The position numbers and the translations under genes were made by a program. Shown here piece by piece: positions 10,587 through 18,991 of a stretch of DNA of 64,000 nt. This DNA is from Sphingomonas sp. (lineage in GTDB: Bacteria; Pseudomonadota; Alphaproteobacteria; Sphingomonadales; Sphingomonadaceae), in assembly GCF_017744835.1 (NCBI RefSeq), contig NZ_JAGIAM010000007.1:1-64000 (forward strand), read 5' to 3'. The notes under the pieces are model-generated. The model did not search any database. It was given only the letters and a program-made list of their open reading frames with translations, and was not told the origin of the DNA. How positions within the stretch are numbered: position 1 is the stretch's first letter; each line of letters starts with the position of its first letter.

Positions 10587-11867
10587 GTGGAGTATCGCAA
10601 CTATCGCATCGGCCCGCTGACGAGCTGCGCCGCGGCAGCCTTGGCCGCGTTCGCCGCGCCGGCCGTGCACGCGCAGCAGACCCAGCCGACCGCACCGGCC
10701 CCAGCACCTGCCCCGGCCCCGGCCCCGGCCCCGGCCCCGGCCCCGGCCCCGGCGCCGGCACCCGCTCCGACGCGCTCGCCGCCGCCCAACGTCATGTACC
10801 TGCCCAATGTGGTGCCCGAGCGTTACTCGATCGGCGGCAACGCAGCGCCCGCCCCGGCACCGGCACCCACGCCGACTCCGGTCGCGACCCAGGCTCCGCC
10901 ACCGCCGGTACGCAGCGCCCGCGCTCCCGCAGGACGCACGGCACAGCCTGCAGCCCGCACCGCTGCGCCAACCCCTGCTCCCGGGGCCACAGCCACGCCC
11001 GACGCGGCGCCGGTTGCGCCTACGGGCGACCAGCCGATCGTCGCGCAGCCGGTGACCATATCCCAGGCGCAGCCTACCCCTGCTGCCGCTCCGGTCGAAG
11101 GGCCCGCGGGCACGCCCGGTTGGCTGTGGGCGCTCGGCGGCGCTGCGGGCATGGCGATCGTCCTGGCCGGCATCTGGGCGCTGCGTCGCCGTCGTCAGGG
11201 CTTCGAGGAGGAAAGCGGGCCCGCCGTCGAGCTCGCACCGATCCCACAGCCGCGCGTGCCCGCCGCGCCGCCGGGGCTGGGGCCGCGCCCCGATCCGGTG
11301 CCGCCGCGCCCTGCCGTTCCGCCGCGGCCCACCACCGCGCCGGTCGCTCCCGTGGCGCCCGCGGCGGTTTCCGACCCCTTCGAAATCGTGCTGCGTCCGG
11401 CGCGCATCGAACTCGGCGACCAGGAAGTGCTGATCGATCTCGAACTGCTGATCGGCAACCGCCAGACGGGCGCCGCCGAGGCGATACGCCCCTCGCTCGC
11501 GCTGATCAGCGCAAATCCCGACCAGGATCGGCAGATCATGGGCTTCCACGCCAATCCGATGGTCGAGGCCGCGGGCGAGCCCTTCGACCTGCCGCCGGGC
11601 GCGGGCGGGCGCATGCCGGTGCGGCTGCGCGTCCGCCGCGAGCATATCCATGTGGTCCAGGTCGGCGGCCGGCCGATGTTCGTGCCGATGGTGATGGTCG
11701 ATCTGCGCTGGCGCGGCGGTCTCAGTATCCGGCGCTTCGGCGCGGACTTCATGGTCGGCACTGCGGGGCAGGGGGCCAAGCTCGGCCCGATCTGGCTCGA
11801 CCGCGCCCCCGCCGCGCCGCTTGCCGCCACCCGCTACGTGCCCCGCCCGGCACCGGTAGCGGCATGA
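10587..11867 (+). CDS. Pro/Ala-rich single-pass membrane protein, unknown function
   Basis: Protein of 426 residues from a GTG start (RBS GGTGGAG). Residues 1-29 resemble a signal peptide (AAFAAPAVHA). A long Ala-Pro repeat follows at about 36-60, encoded by seven CCCCGG units. After a low-complexity Pro/Ala region there is one membrane segment at about 175-195 (WLWALGGAAGMAIVLAGIWA) with RRRR on the cytosolic side. The C-terminal domain of about 230 residues is probably beta-rich. The layout suggests a periplasmic linker and a cytosolic domain, or an LPXTG-free anchor. I do not recognise the family. Confidence 0.6.
   Translation: MEYRNYRIGPLTSCAAAALAAFAAPAVHAQQTQPTAPAPAPAPAPAPAPAPAPAPAPAPAPTRSPPPNVMYLPNVVPERYSIGGNAAPAPAPAPTPTPVATQAPPPPVRSARAPAGRTAQPAARTAAPTPAPGATATPDAAPVAPTGDQPIVAQPVTISQAQPTPAAAPVEGPAGTPGWLWALGGAAGMAIVLAGIWALRRRRQGFEEESGPAVELAPIPQPRVPAAPPGLGPRPDPVPPRPAVPPRPTTAPVAPVAPAAVSDPFEIVLRPARIELGDQEVLIDLELLIGNRQTGAAEAIRPSLALISANPDQDRQIMGFHANPMVEAAGEPFDLPPGAGGRMPVRLRVRREHIHVVQVGGRPMFVPMVMVDLRWRGGLSIRRFGADFMVGTAGQGAKLGPIWLDRAPAAPLAATRYVPRPAPVAA
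10711..10752 (+). repeat. hexanucleotide tandem repeat (CCCCGG)7
   Basis: Seven perfect copies of CCCCGG lie within the upstream third of the gene at 10587. They encode alternating Pro and Ala. Copy-number change would lengthen or shorten the linker by two residues without a frameshift. Confidence 0.9.
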
Positions 11868-11935
11868 AGAATGCGCGGGTTTAAGATTAATTTGGGTTAT
11901 TGAAGGGCTTGCAGCGGCTTTCCTAGATTTCGGCG

Positions 11936-12148
11936 ATGCTAGCCAAACAGATTGCAGACCTTCTCGAAGCCCGCAGCCCCCAGGCGCTCTGCGATGCGTG
12001 CATCGCCACCGAGCTCAAGGTCGCGCCGCGGCAAGTGAAGCCGCTCACCGAAGCCTTCGGCATCACCAACGACTTCACGCGCGTGCCGGCCAACTGCCCG
12101 GGCTGCGGCGAGCAGGGGTGGGCGATCCGCGCCGGCGGCACGCAGTAA
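11936..12148 (+). CDS. small protein with two Cys pairs, unknown function
   Basis: A 70-residue protein with CDAC near residue 19-22 and CPGCG near 54-58. This CxxC plus CxxC arrangement suggests a zinc-binding or rubredoxin-knuckle fold, with a helical stretch (RQVKPLTEAFGI) between. No Shine-Dalgarno is obvious and the start sits just after a short AT-rich stretch. Codon usage fits a real gene. It converges on rplL, with a hairpin terminator between them. Function unknown. Confidence 0.6.
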   Translation: MLAKQIADLLEARSPQALCDACIATELKVAPRQVKPLTEAFGITNDFTRVPANCPGCGEQGWAIRAGGTQ

Positions 12149-12160
12149 CGGCCCAACGAA

Positions 12161-12188
12161 AAAGGGCGGTCCCGAGGGACCGCCCTTT
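12161..12188 (-). terminator. hairpin terminator between small ORF and rplL
   Basis: Perfect 13-bp stem: AAAGGGCGGTCCC (12161-12173) pairs with 12176-12188. On the minus strand five T residues follow, so it fits best as the rplJL terminator. It may serve both convergent units. Confidence 0.88.
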
Positions 12189-12215
12189 CGTTCTCTGCCA
12201 TGAAGCAGAAGAAGC

Positions 12216-12596
12216 TTACTTGACCTCGACGGTCGCGCCGGCTTCCTCGAGCTGCTTCTTGATCTTCTCGGCTTCGTCCTTCGACACGCCTTCCTTGACG
12301 GCCTTCGGCGCGCCCTCGACGAGAGCCTTCGCCTCGGTCAGGCCGAGGTTGGTGATCGCGCGGACTTCCTTGATGACGTTGATCTTCTTGCCACCGTCGC
12401 CGGTGAGGATCACGTCGAACTCGGTCTTCTCTTCCGCGGCCGGAGCAGCGGCACCGCCGCCGGCACCCGGAGCAGCAACCGCAACAGCAGCGGCGGCCGA
12501 GACGCCCCACTTCTCTTCGAGCAGCTTCGAGAGCTCAGCGGCCTCGAGGACGGTCAGTTCCGAAAGCTGGTCAACAATCGCGTTCAGGTCAGCCAT
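12216..12596 (-). CDS. rplL: 50S ribosomal protein L7/L12
   Basis: Stalk protein of 126 residues, [20 protein letters not shown] through [10 protein letters not shown], with the N-terminal dimerisation helices, the Ala/Gly-rich hinge (about 38-55) and the factor-binding C-terminal domain. The start is the MADL codon; a four-codon upstream extension is not needed. It lies 53 bp after rplJ on the same strand and is followed by a strong terminator instead of rpoB. Confidence 0.98.
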   Translation of the reverse strand: MADLNAIVDQLSELTVLEAAELSKLLEEKWGVSAAAAVAVAAPGAGGGAAAPAAEEKTEFDVILTGDGGKKINVIKEVRAITNLGLTEAKALVEGAPKAVKEGVSKDEAEKIKKQLEEAGATVEVK

Positions 12597-12649
12597 GATA
12601 AACTCCAATCAAATCAGATGTTTCAGGTAAATAGTCTTGCAAGAGCCGC

Positions 12650-13165
12650 TTATGCGGCGTCCTTGGCCGCATAGGCGCCGAAGACGCGCGCGAGCTGCGC
12701 GGCCGGAGCCTGGGTGACGGTCGCGAGCTTGGTCGCCGGAGCGGCGATGAGGCCCACGAGCTTGCCACGCAGTTCGTCCAGCGACGGCAGCGAGGCGAGT
12801 GCCTTGACGCCGTTCGCGTCGAGCAGCTGCTTGCCCATTGCGCCGCCGACGATCTCGAGCTTGTCGTTCGTCTTGGCGAATTCCACCGCGATCTTGGCCG
12901 CAGCCACGGGATCGGCGGAGGTGGCAAGCGCCGTCGGACCCTTGAGCAGGTCCGCGATCACCGAATAATCGGTGCCCTCGGCGGCAATCTTGGCAAGGCG
13001 GTTCTTGCTGACCTTGTAGCTCGCACCGGCGTCGCGCATCTTGTTGCGGAGGTCCGTCGACTGCTTGACGGTCATCCCGAGGTTGCGGGTGACGACCACC
13101 ACGCCGACCTCGTTGAAGGTGCGGTTCAGCTCGGCAACGGCGTCGGTCTTCTGGGAACGATCCAT
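12650..13165 (-). CDS. rplJ: 50S ribosomal protein L10
   Basis: Stalk base protein of 171 residues starting [19 protein letters not shown]. It binds 23S rRNA and carries L7/L12 dimers on its C-terminal helix. The start at 13165 has the RBS GGAGACC; the longer ORF to 13255 reads through the leader. It is first in a two-gene rplJ-rplL unit, with a leader of about 220 nt likely used for autoregulation. Confidence 0.97.
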   Translation of the reverse strand: MDRSQKTDAVAELNRTFNEVGVVVVTRNLGMTVKQSTDLRNKMRDAGASYKVSKNRLAKIAAEGTDYSVIADLLKGPTALATSADPVAAAKIAVEFAKTNDKLEIVGGAMGKQLLDANGVKALASLPSLDELRGKLVGLIAAPATKLATVTQAPAAQLARVFGAYAAKDAA

Positions 13166-13507
13166 GCCGGTCTCCTCGTTATGGAGCCCCGAGAGGCTCC
13201 GGTTACACATTGTCCGAGGGGAAGGATCGTCAGCGCCAGAGACCAGCCCTGGCATGACCCGGACGCTCCGGATAGCGGAAGCGCCGATGAAATCAGTCCC
13301 CGTCTAGGCGAGAAATCAAGGCCGGCATATTCCGGCCACTCGCTGTCTCGGACGGCACGCAGGCAGGGCAAACCCCATCTGCGAAGGCGCGCACATAGCG
13401 GGAATCGTCCCAAAGTCAACGTCGCTTCGCCGCATCGGCGGGCAAGCGCGAGGGATACGCGTCCCCGCTACCGCGTTGGGGCGGTGACAGGCAAGGGATT
13501 GCGGGTG
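13166..13507 (-). other. rplJ leader, hairpin and promoter region
   Basis: This gap of 342 bases separates rplJ from the divergent gene at 13508. Reading toward rplJ it holds the promoter candidate (13392-13419). Next comes a GGCCGG/CCGGCC hairpin near 13330-13347, then a hairpin GGAGCC-GGCTCC at 13183-13200 just upstream of the RBS. The length and hairpins fit an L10 autoregulatory leader, but no covariance check was possible. Confidence 0.5.
13392..13419 (-). promoter_or_regulatory. candidate rplJ promoter
   Basis: On the minus strand: -35 TTGACT (13414-13419), 16-base spacer, -10 TATGTG (13392-13397). This would start the rplJL transcript about 220 nt before rplJ, independent of rplKA 6 kb upstream. 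Confidence 0.5.
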
Positions 13508-14170
13508 ATGGGCGACGCACATTCAGAGCCGATCCGCCATCTGGTGGTGCTGGGCCATCCGGTCAGGCCCAGCTTCGTCCATTCGGTCGCCGAGGCCTAT
13601 CGCGACGAAGTCGCCGCCTGTGGCCAGGAAGCGGTGGTGCGCGACCTCTATGCGTTGGGCTTCGATCCGGTGCTCAAGGCGGAGGAACTGCCGGGCGCTT
13701 CTGGAAACGTGCCTTCGGCCGACCTGCGTGCCGAGCTCGATCTGCTGCGCGGCGCGACGATCGTCACCTTCGTCTATCCCGTCTGGTTCGGGCTGCCGCC
13801 TGCGATCATCAAGGGCTATGTCGAACGCGTGCTCGGCGCCGGCTTCGATCCATCGGGCATCGGGCAAGGGGCCGCGCAGCCGGCGCTGCAGGGCAAGCGG
13901 CTGATGCAGTTCAGCTCGTCCGCCACCACGCTGCCGTGGCTCGAGGAACAGGGGCAGTGGGTTTCGCTGTACCAGGGGTTCGGCCGGTATCTGTCGATGA
14001 TCTTCGGGATGACGCCCGCCGAGCATGTCCATTTCGACGCGGTGGTCGAAGAGGAGCGCGAACGCGTGCTCGAGGAGCGCCTGTCCAACGTGCGCGAGCG
14101 GACGCGTGCGGTGTGCGCCGCGATGCTCAGCGAACGCCACGCGGCGCGTCATCAGATGGGACAAGGTTGA
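13508..14170 (+). CDS. NAD(P)H:quinone oxidoreductase-like flavoprotein (Flavodoxin_2)
   Basis: Protein of 220 residues with a flavodoxin-like fold. The phosphate-binding N-terminus is HLVVLGHPVRPSFVHSVAEA and the core segment is YPVWFGLPPAIIKGYVERVL, typical of NQO1/MdaB/KefF-type enzymes that bind FAD or FMN and reduce quinones. The start is ATG 13508; GTG 13505 is adjacent. It diverges from rplJ. Physiological substrate unknown. Confidence 0.75.
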   Translation: MGDAHSEPIRHLVVLGHPVRPSFVHSVAEAYRDEVAACGQEAVVRDLYALGFDPVLKAEELPGASGNVPSADLRAELDLLRGATIVTFVYPVWFGLPPAIIKGYVERVLGAGFDPSGIGQGAAQPALQGKRLMQFSSSATTLPWLEEQGQWVSLYQGFGRYLSMIFGMTPAEHVHFDAVVEEERERVLEERLSNVRERTRAVCAAMLSERHAARHQMGQG

Positions 14171-14529
14171 GGACGTCGCGCCTGTCGCCGACACTGCCTG
14201 CAGCCGATAGACTGAGTCGGGCGTGCCGCCGCCCGCGGCGGGCAGCGCGACTAACCCGCTATCGAGCTGCTCCTGTACCGGGGTTCGGCTGCAGAGAGGA
14301 GCATGGACGACGTCGTGGCAAGTAATGCGGGGGCGAGCGCACGGCGCGCCCGGCTGAGACTTTCATGGCCATTCCTCTCTTCCCATCGTTTCTTTGGGCG
14401 CCGCCGAAAATTCCGGTCACCGACACGCGCGCGAGCAATCACGGTTAACACTTGTTCACCCTGTCCCTGCCCGGAACAGGCCATTTTCGGGGGCTGTTCA
14501 GCGGCCAAAAGCCGCGCGATATCGCGCCC
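14171..14529. other. intergenic region, no supported gene
   Basis: 359 bases. A 76-codon ORF at 14303 has a good RBS (GAGAGGAGC), but its composition looks non-coding (Arg- and Ser-rich shadow type) and I do not support it. A G/C hairpin near 14227-14250 may terminate the upstream gene. No clear promoter for the next gene. Confidence 0.5.
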
Positions 14530-15084
14530 ATGAACAGGCGCTCGCTCCTCTCCGGCCTCGCCCGCTTCCTCGCGAAGGCGATGGTCCTGCTGCTCCTCGT
14601 CTCGACGTCCGAGGCGCTTGCCGCGTCCCGCGTCCCGATCGTCTATTCGGTGCTCGAGACCGACAGCCCGCTCGAACCCGGCGAATATCTCTGGGAGCCG
14701 CAGCGCGCGCCGAGCGGCCGCCTCGAGATCGTCGCCGACCTCGCCCGCGACACGCTCTACGTCTATCGCGGCGGCGTCGAGATCGGCCGCACCATCCTGA
14801 TCTACGGTGCCGACCACAAGCCGACTCCGCTCGGCAGCTTTCCGATCCTCCAGAAGAATGCGCGCCATATCTCGAACCTCTATGGCGCCCCCATGCCCTA
14901 CATGATGCGGCTCACCTGGGGCGGCATCTCGATCCACGGCAGCGGCGAGTTCGTCGAGAACCGCTGGGCCACGCACGGCTGCATCGGGCTTCCCGACGAA
15001 TTCGCGGCGCTGCTCTTCAAGGTCGCGCGCGTCGGCGACCGAGTCACCGTCACGCGCAATTGGCTCCCCCAAGCCTATAGCTGA
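14530..15084 (+). CDS. L,D-transpeptidase (YkuD domain)
   Basis: Exported protein of 184 residues with an N-terminal signal or anchor (about 9-30). The YkuD domain includes ARDTLYVYRGG, the conserved His in SIHGSGE, and the catalytic motif THGCIGLP. Such enzymes form 3-3 crosslinks or attach proteins to meso-DAP peptidoglycan. The start is ATG 14530; the longer ORF to 14452 is unlikely. It overlaps the convergent gene by 10 bp at the 3' end. Confidence 0.88.
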   Translation: MNRRSLLSGLARFLAKAMVLLLLVSTSEALAASRVPIVYSVLETDSPLEPGEYLWEPQRAPSGRLEIVADLARDTLYVYRGGVEIGRTILIYGADHKPTPLGSFPILQKNARHISNLYGAPMPYMMRLTWGGISIHGSGEFVENRWATHGCIGLPDEFAALLFKVARVGDRVTVTRNWLPQAYS

Positions 15085-15635
15085 GCGTCGCGCGCCGCCC
15101 TGCGGAACAGCGCGCCCGAAACCAGCCAGGGCAGCAGGAAGAACAGGTTCAGCCCCAGCACGCCCAGAGCGCCCGGCGGTTCGTTCGCGCCGAGGCCGGC
15201 GAGCAGCACGATCGCAGTCACCACCCCCTGCGCACCTGCCGCGGCGAACATCGCGCGCGCCATGCCCGCCGCCTTGAACAGGGCAATCGCCGCGCCGGCG
15301 AGCGCCACGCCGATCACGCCCAGGTACATCAGGTTGGCGGCATTATCCTCGTCGCCAATGATCCCCACCGCGCCGTTGATCCACACGAGGAGGAAGGACG
15401 CCCCCAGCGCCACTGCCACCGCGGCGCGATAGGCGGGGTTCGGGGTCATCCGCATCGCCAGCTCGAAGATGCCGCCCACGGTACCGAACATCACCGCGGC
15501 GAACAGGAAATCGGAGGCTGTCCAGGGCCATCGCGCGAGCAGCGGAATTGTCAGCAGGGCCGCCGCGCCACCCCAGAAGAGCAGCCTCCCCGGAACCATG
15601 CCTCCCGCTCGCCCTCCGTTCGCCATTTGCGCCAT
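15075..15635 (-). CDS. multi-pass membrane protein, unknown function
   Basis: Protein of 186 residues with about five hydrophobic segments (LLFWGGAAALLTIPLLA; AAVAVALGASFLLVWI; LMYLGVIGVALAGAAIAL; GVVTAIVLLAGLG; GLNLFFLLPWLVSGALF). The start MAQMANGG is preceded by GGAGGAAGGC. It converges on the L,D-transpeptidase with a 10-bp overlap. No family recognised. Confidence 0.7.
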   Translation of the reverse strand: MAQMANGGRAGGMVPGRLLFWGGAAALLTIPLLARWPWTASDFLFAAVMFGTVGGIFELAMRMTPNPAYRAAVAVALGASFLLVWINGAVGIIGDEDNAANLMYLGVIGVALAGAAIALFKAAGMARAMFAAAGAQGVVTAIVLLAGLGANEPPGALGVLGLNLFFLLPWLVSGALFRRAARDAQL

Positions 15636-15837
15636 TGCCTTCCTCCTTCGCAGTTCGAAGCAGGCAGCATCGTGTTGGGCGCGGTGAAGGGCATGAGCAA
15701 AGCGTGAGCATTTGCTGAGCATTGCCTCCGGCCAGGTCCCGATGCGGGAATCTATCCAATTCTGCAGATGCGGAATGCCGCGCGAGGCGCTACAGCGACT
15801 CCAAAGCGGCGGGGAAACGATCCGCTTTGGGGGCACC

Positions 15838-16296
15838 ATGCGTACAGATACAGAGAGTTCCCGTCGGAGCTTCGTGCTCGGCGGATTGGCGAGCGTGGCG
15901 GCGACGAGCCTGGCCGGATGCGGCTCCGCCGGATCGGGCAGCGTCGCGGCGCCGCCTGCGCAGCCGGTCGCGTCGGCGCCGCCCGTTCCGCTCACGCGCA
16001 GCGAAGTCGAGGATTGGGAGAAGCTCGTCGGCACCAGCTTCCTGATCATGGGCGAGGCAGGCAATGCGCCCGCGACGCTGGCCGCGCTCGAACGCTCGCC
16101 CGCGGACCCCAATCGGCCGGCCGACCTCGCCCGGCATCAGCCGTTCATCGCCTATTTCGAAATGGACAGCCGGCTGGTTCCCACCGGCGGCAAGACCTAC
16201 CAGCTCTCGCACCCCACGCGCGGCCTGTTCGACCTGTTCCTGGGCCAGCCGGGCACGGTTCAGGGCAAGGGCGTCGTGCTTGCGGTGCTCGCCTAG
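15838..16296 (+). CDS. lipoprotein with twin-arginine-like signal, unknown function
   Basis: 152 residues. The signal region SRRSFVLGGLASVAATSLAGC combines an RR motif with a lipobox (LAGC), so it may be a Tat-exported lipoprotein. The mature part has an Ala/Pro linker and then a compact domain (DWEKLVGTSFLIMGE through GKGVVLAVLA). It resembles small DUF6916-type domains, from memory and at low certainty. Its last four bases overlap the convergent marR-like gene. Confidence 0.65.
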   Translation: MRTDTESSRRSFVLGGLASVAATSLAGCGSAGSGSVAAPPAQPVASAPPVPLTRSEVEDWEKLVGTSFLIMGEAGNAPATLAALERSPADPNRPADLARHQPFIAYFEMDSRLVPTGGKTYQLSHPTRGLFDLFLGQPGTVQGKGVVLAVLA

Positions 16297-16742
16297 AGCG
16301 GACTGCTCGATCGACGCGAGGCCTGCATTCGGGTGAGCAGGTCCTCCAGAGTGCGCTGATCGGCGGCGTCCAGTTCGCCGATCAAGGGAGCCAGCGCTTC
16401 GCGGAACTGGCCGTACAGGCGGCCGATCAACGCATATCCTTCGCGAGTCAGCAGAACGTCCGTCGCCCTGCCGTCATCGGCGTTCGGGGTGCGGGCCACC
16501 AGCCCGCGCTTTTCGCCGCGCGCGATGAGTCCCGACAGCGTCTGCTTTTCGAGACCGAGGTGATCGGCCAGCTCGGCCATTCGCGGCCGGCGGTCGCGAA
16601 GAATGCCCATGACGCGCAGCATCGTCAGCGACAGGTCGTTCTCCGCACCGATCCGATTGAGCGCGGCCATGATGGCGAAGGCCACGGGGACGAGCGCGTC
16701 GATCACGGCTTCGCCGGCCACGGGCGGGGTAGCGGGTTCCAT
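16293..16742 (-). CDS. MarR-family transcriptional regulator
   Basis: 149 residues with a winged helix-turn-helix: LTMLRVMGILRDRRPRMAEL, then HLGLEKQTLSGLIARGEKRG as recognition region, then the wing at PNADDGRATDVLLT. It is divergent from an oxidoreductase gene, with a perfect palindrome at 16783-16797 between them. Most likely it represses itself and that neighbour in response to a small ligand or oxidant. Confidence 0.88.
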   Translation of the reverse strand: MEPATPPVAGEAVIDALVPVAFAIMAALNRIGAENDLSLTMLRVMGILRDRRPRMAELADHLGLEKQTLSGLIARGEKRGLVARTPNADDGRATDVLLTREGYALIGRLYGQFREALAPLIGELDAADQRTLEDLLTRMQASRRSSSPL

Positions 16743-16751
16743 CGACCAAGC

Positions 16752-16757
16752 TTGACA
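16752..16757 (+). promoter_or_regulatory. -35 hexamer for the oxidoreductase gene
   Basis: A perfect TTGACA. A weak -10 (AATTAT near 16776-16781) follows at about 18 bases. The MarR-type palindromes lie over and just downstream of it, where a repressor would block polymerase. Confidence 0.45.
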
Positions 16758-16759
16758 TG

Positions 16760-16797
16760 GTTCGTAATACGCATCAATTATTGTTCGTATAACGAAC
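16760..16797. promoter_or_regulatory. MarR-type operator (two sites)
   Basis: The proximal site is a perfect inverted repeat GTTCGT-ATA-ACGAAC (16783-16797). A second, degraded copy (GTTCGTAATACGCAT, 16760-16774) is 23 bases upstream. Both lie in the 71-base gap between the divergent regulator and oxidoreductase genes. Confidence 0.75.
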
Positions 16798-16813
16798 TAT
16801 CAGCGAGGTTGTC

Positions 16814-17755
16814 ATGAAAGCCGCTGTCATCACCGCCTTCGACGCTCCGCCGCGCTACGGCGAGGTTCCCGAGCCGGTCGCGCACGATTCCGGGCACATG
16901 GTCGTCGACGTTCTCGCAGTCGGACTGCATCACCTCACGCGCGCAAAGGCGTCGGGCAGGCATTATTCGAGCGCGGATGCGCTGCCGCTGATCGCGGGGG
17001 CGGACGGCGTGGGTCGTGGCCCCGACGGGAAACTGCGCTACTTCGTCCAGGGCCCGGGAGAGATGGGGACGCTGGCCGAAAGGACCGTGATCGACCTCGA
17101 CCATAGCCTCGAGCTTCCGCCCGAGGGCGATCCGGTGGCGATGGCTGCCGGCATGAACCCGGCGATGGCTTCGTGGCTGGCGCTGCGGTGTCGTGTCGGT
17201 TTCCGCGACGGGATGCGGGTCCTTGTCCTTGGCGCAACGGGGAGCTCGGGCAGCATGGCCGTCCAGATCGCGCATCGGCTCGGTGCGTCTCAGGTAATTG
17301 CCGTCGGCCGCGACGCAAAACGGCTCGCGGAGCTCAAGGTGCTCGACGCGACCGACGCCGTCGCGCTCGACGATCCGCAACTGGGGACGCGTGCGGCGGA
17401 AGTCGACGTTGTCCTGGATTTCCTCTGGGGCGAGCAAGCACCGCGGATCATGGAGACGCTGCTCCGCCAACGCAGCGATCGCGCACGGCCGGTCACCTGG
17501 GTCCATCTCGGATCGATGACCGGCGAGTCCGCCGCGATCCCCGGAGCCTTGCTGCGCAGCGCCAATCTTCAGATCGTGGGGAGCGGGCTGGGATCGGTGT
17601 CGACGCGCCAGATCCTCGAGGAATTGCCGGCGCTGGCGCAGGACATCGCGCGCGGTGCCCTGCGTGTCGAAGCGCGAGCGGTACCGCTGCGGGATATCGA
17701 GAGCGTCTGGAACGACCGGACGCGCGAGCGGCTGGTCCTGATTCCCGCGGAGTGA
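16814..17755 (+). CDS. MDR-family zinc-type alcohol dehydrogenase/quinone reductase-like
   Basis: 313 residues with a GroES-like N-terminus and a Rossmann domain with LVLGATGSSGSMAVQIA binding NAD(P)H. The catalytic zinc Cys/His set of alcohol dehydrogenases is not evident, so a quinone/enone reductase-type reaction is likelier. The divergent MarR-type gene and shared operator suggest induction by a reactive or aromatic compound. RBS GCGAGG. Confidence 0.82.
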   Translation: MKAAVITAFDAPPRYGEVPEPVAHDSGHMVVDVLAVGLHHLTRAKASGRHYSSADALPLIAGADGVGRGPDGKLRYFVQGPGEMGTLAERTVIDLDHSLELPPEGDPVAMAAGMNPAMASWLALRCRVGFRDGMRVLVLGATGSSGSMAVQIAHRLGASQVIAVGRDAKRLAELKVLDATDAVALDDPQLGTRAAEVDVVLDFLWGEQAPRIMETLLRQRSDRARPVTWVHLGSMTGESAAIPGALLRSANLQIVGSGLGSVSTRQILEELPALAQDIARGALRVEARAVPLRDIESVWNDRTRERLVLIPAE

Positions 17756-17778
17756 GGGGCGGCTCGCAGTCGCGCGCG

Positions 17779-18180
17779 CTAGAACTCACGTTCAAGCGGC
17801 AATTCCCCTGCAACGAGTGCCCAGGGGTGGCGGCGCTCTTCGTAGACCGAAACCTGGGGTGGCGGGAAGCCGGGGTCAGCGAATGCGCCCACCGCCACAT
17901 AGAGGACGTCCGGCATCGCCTCCGGCTCCCAATAAACGGTCGATCCGCAGGTGGCACAGAAATGGAAGCTGGCCGCGGTGCCGCTGTCGCCGCGCCGGGT
18001 CCATTGCGCGGCGTGGCCCTCGACGGTCACCCGGTCGCGCGGAAAGCGTGCCTGCACCGCGAAGACGCTGCCGGTGCGCTTCTGGCACTCGAGGCAGTGG
18101 CAGATCGAGACGCGCAGCGGCTCGCCTTCGCAGGTCAGGCGAAGCTGTCCGCAGCTGCAGCTGGCCAGGCGAGCGGGCAT
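17779..18180 (-). CDS. GFA-family zinc protein (CENP-V/glutathione-dependent formaldehyde-activating-like)
   Basis: 133 residues. Zinc-ligand pattern CSCG (8-11), CHCLEC (27-32) and CATCGS, with the typical VYWEPEAMPDVLYVAVGAFA core. Members bind glutathione or thiol adducts; the actual reaction of most is unproven. The start MPARLASCSC has AGGCTCCGAGG upstream. Confidence 0.85.
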   Translation of the reverse strand: MPARLASCSCGQLRLTCEGEPLRVSICHCLECQKRTGSVFAVQARFPRDRVTVEGHAAQWTRRGDSGTAASFHFCATCGSTVYWEPEAMPDVLYVAVGAFADPGFPPPQVSVYEERRHPWALVAGELPLEREF

Positions 18181-18220
18181 GCCTCGGAGCCTAGCGCACA
18201 CGCCGGCCGCGCAACAGCCG

Positions 18221-18991
18221 CTATCCGCGCGCGCCCGCCACTGCCTGGACGCGCAGCCGCGGGAACACCTCCTCGATCGGCTTGGTATCGGGCAGCACAT
18301 AGACATAGCCGCCCTTCCTGCGGAACAGCGGCTGCAGATCCTTGCCATAGAAGGCCACCGGCACGTTGATGCAGCCGAAGGTGATGCGATTGTCCTCCGG
18401 GGTAGGGGACAGCATCCGCTGACGGCGGCGCTCCTTCTTGCTGGCCGTCGGCGGGATCGGGTGGAGCGCCACCGAGGTCGCATAATCGACCCAGAGCACG
18501 CGCTGCCTGCCGCCGGCTAGCCCGTATCGGGCGAGGAAGCGCCCTGCAGGCGTCGTCTTCTCGGCGGGGCCGATCTCGGCCAGGTTCTTGCTGCCCACGC
18601 CGGGGGTGGCGTCGTCGCCCACTGCGACTCCGATCAGCACCGGCACCTTGGCGACTCTCTTGCCCTTCGCGTTGAACAGCAGCAGCGCCGCCGCCTTCTT
18701 GTCGACGATGGCATAGGGCAGCGACCCGTTGTCGCCGGAGGCGGCGATCCAGTCGGCGACGCGCGCGACCGCAGCCATCCGCTCCGCCTCGGCCGCGGCC
18801 TCGGCTTCGGTTTTGACTGGCTCGTCCTCGGCTTTGGCCGGCTCAGCCTTCGCCCTGGGCTTGGGAAAGACCCTGGGCTTCGGCTTGGCCTTCGCCTGGG
18901 TGGTTGCAGGGGGACGCGCCTGTTCTGCCGCGCCTGCGGGCGCGGGAAGAGCCAGCGCGAGTGCGGCAAATGCCGCGAACATTTTCATCAT
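18221..18991 (-). CDS. L,D-transpeptidase-like exported protein with Lys/Pro linker
   Basis: 256 residues: signal peptide (to AGAA), a linker of about 60 residues rich in Lys, Pro, Glu and Ala, then a YkuD-like domain with VALHPIPP and the Cys motif DNRITFGCINVP. The usual SHGC is TFGC here, as in a divergent YkuD subgroup, so the His before Cys is missing and activity needs testing. It lies 89 bp downstream of an Lpp-like lipoprotein on the same strand. The start MMKMFAAFAA was chosen for the signal peptide. Confidence 0.75.
   Translation of the reverse strand: MMKMFAAFAALALALPAPAGAAEQARPPATTQAKAKPKPRVFPKPRAKAEPAKAEDEPVKTEAEAAAEAERMAAVARVADWIAASGDNGSLPYAIVDKKAAALLLFNAKGKRVAKVPVLIGVAVGDDATPGVGSKNLAEIGPAEKTTPAGRFLARYGLAGGRQRVLWVDYATSVALHPIPPTASKKERRRQRMLSPTPEDNRITFGCINVPVAFYGKDLQPLFRRKGGYVYVLPDTKPIEEVFPRLRVQAVAGARG

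Noticed and set aside
12216-12608. rplL start at 12608
   Set aside because: MADL four codons later is the conserved L7/L12 start.
14303-14533. 76-codon ORF with a good RBS
   Set aside because: Composition looks non-coding (Arg, Ser, Pro, Cys) and it overlaps the L,D-transpeptidase start; kept out without homology.
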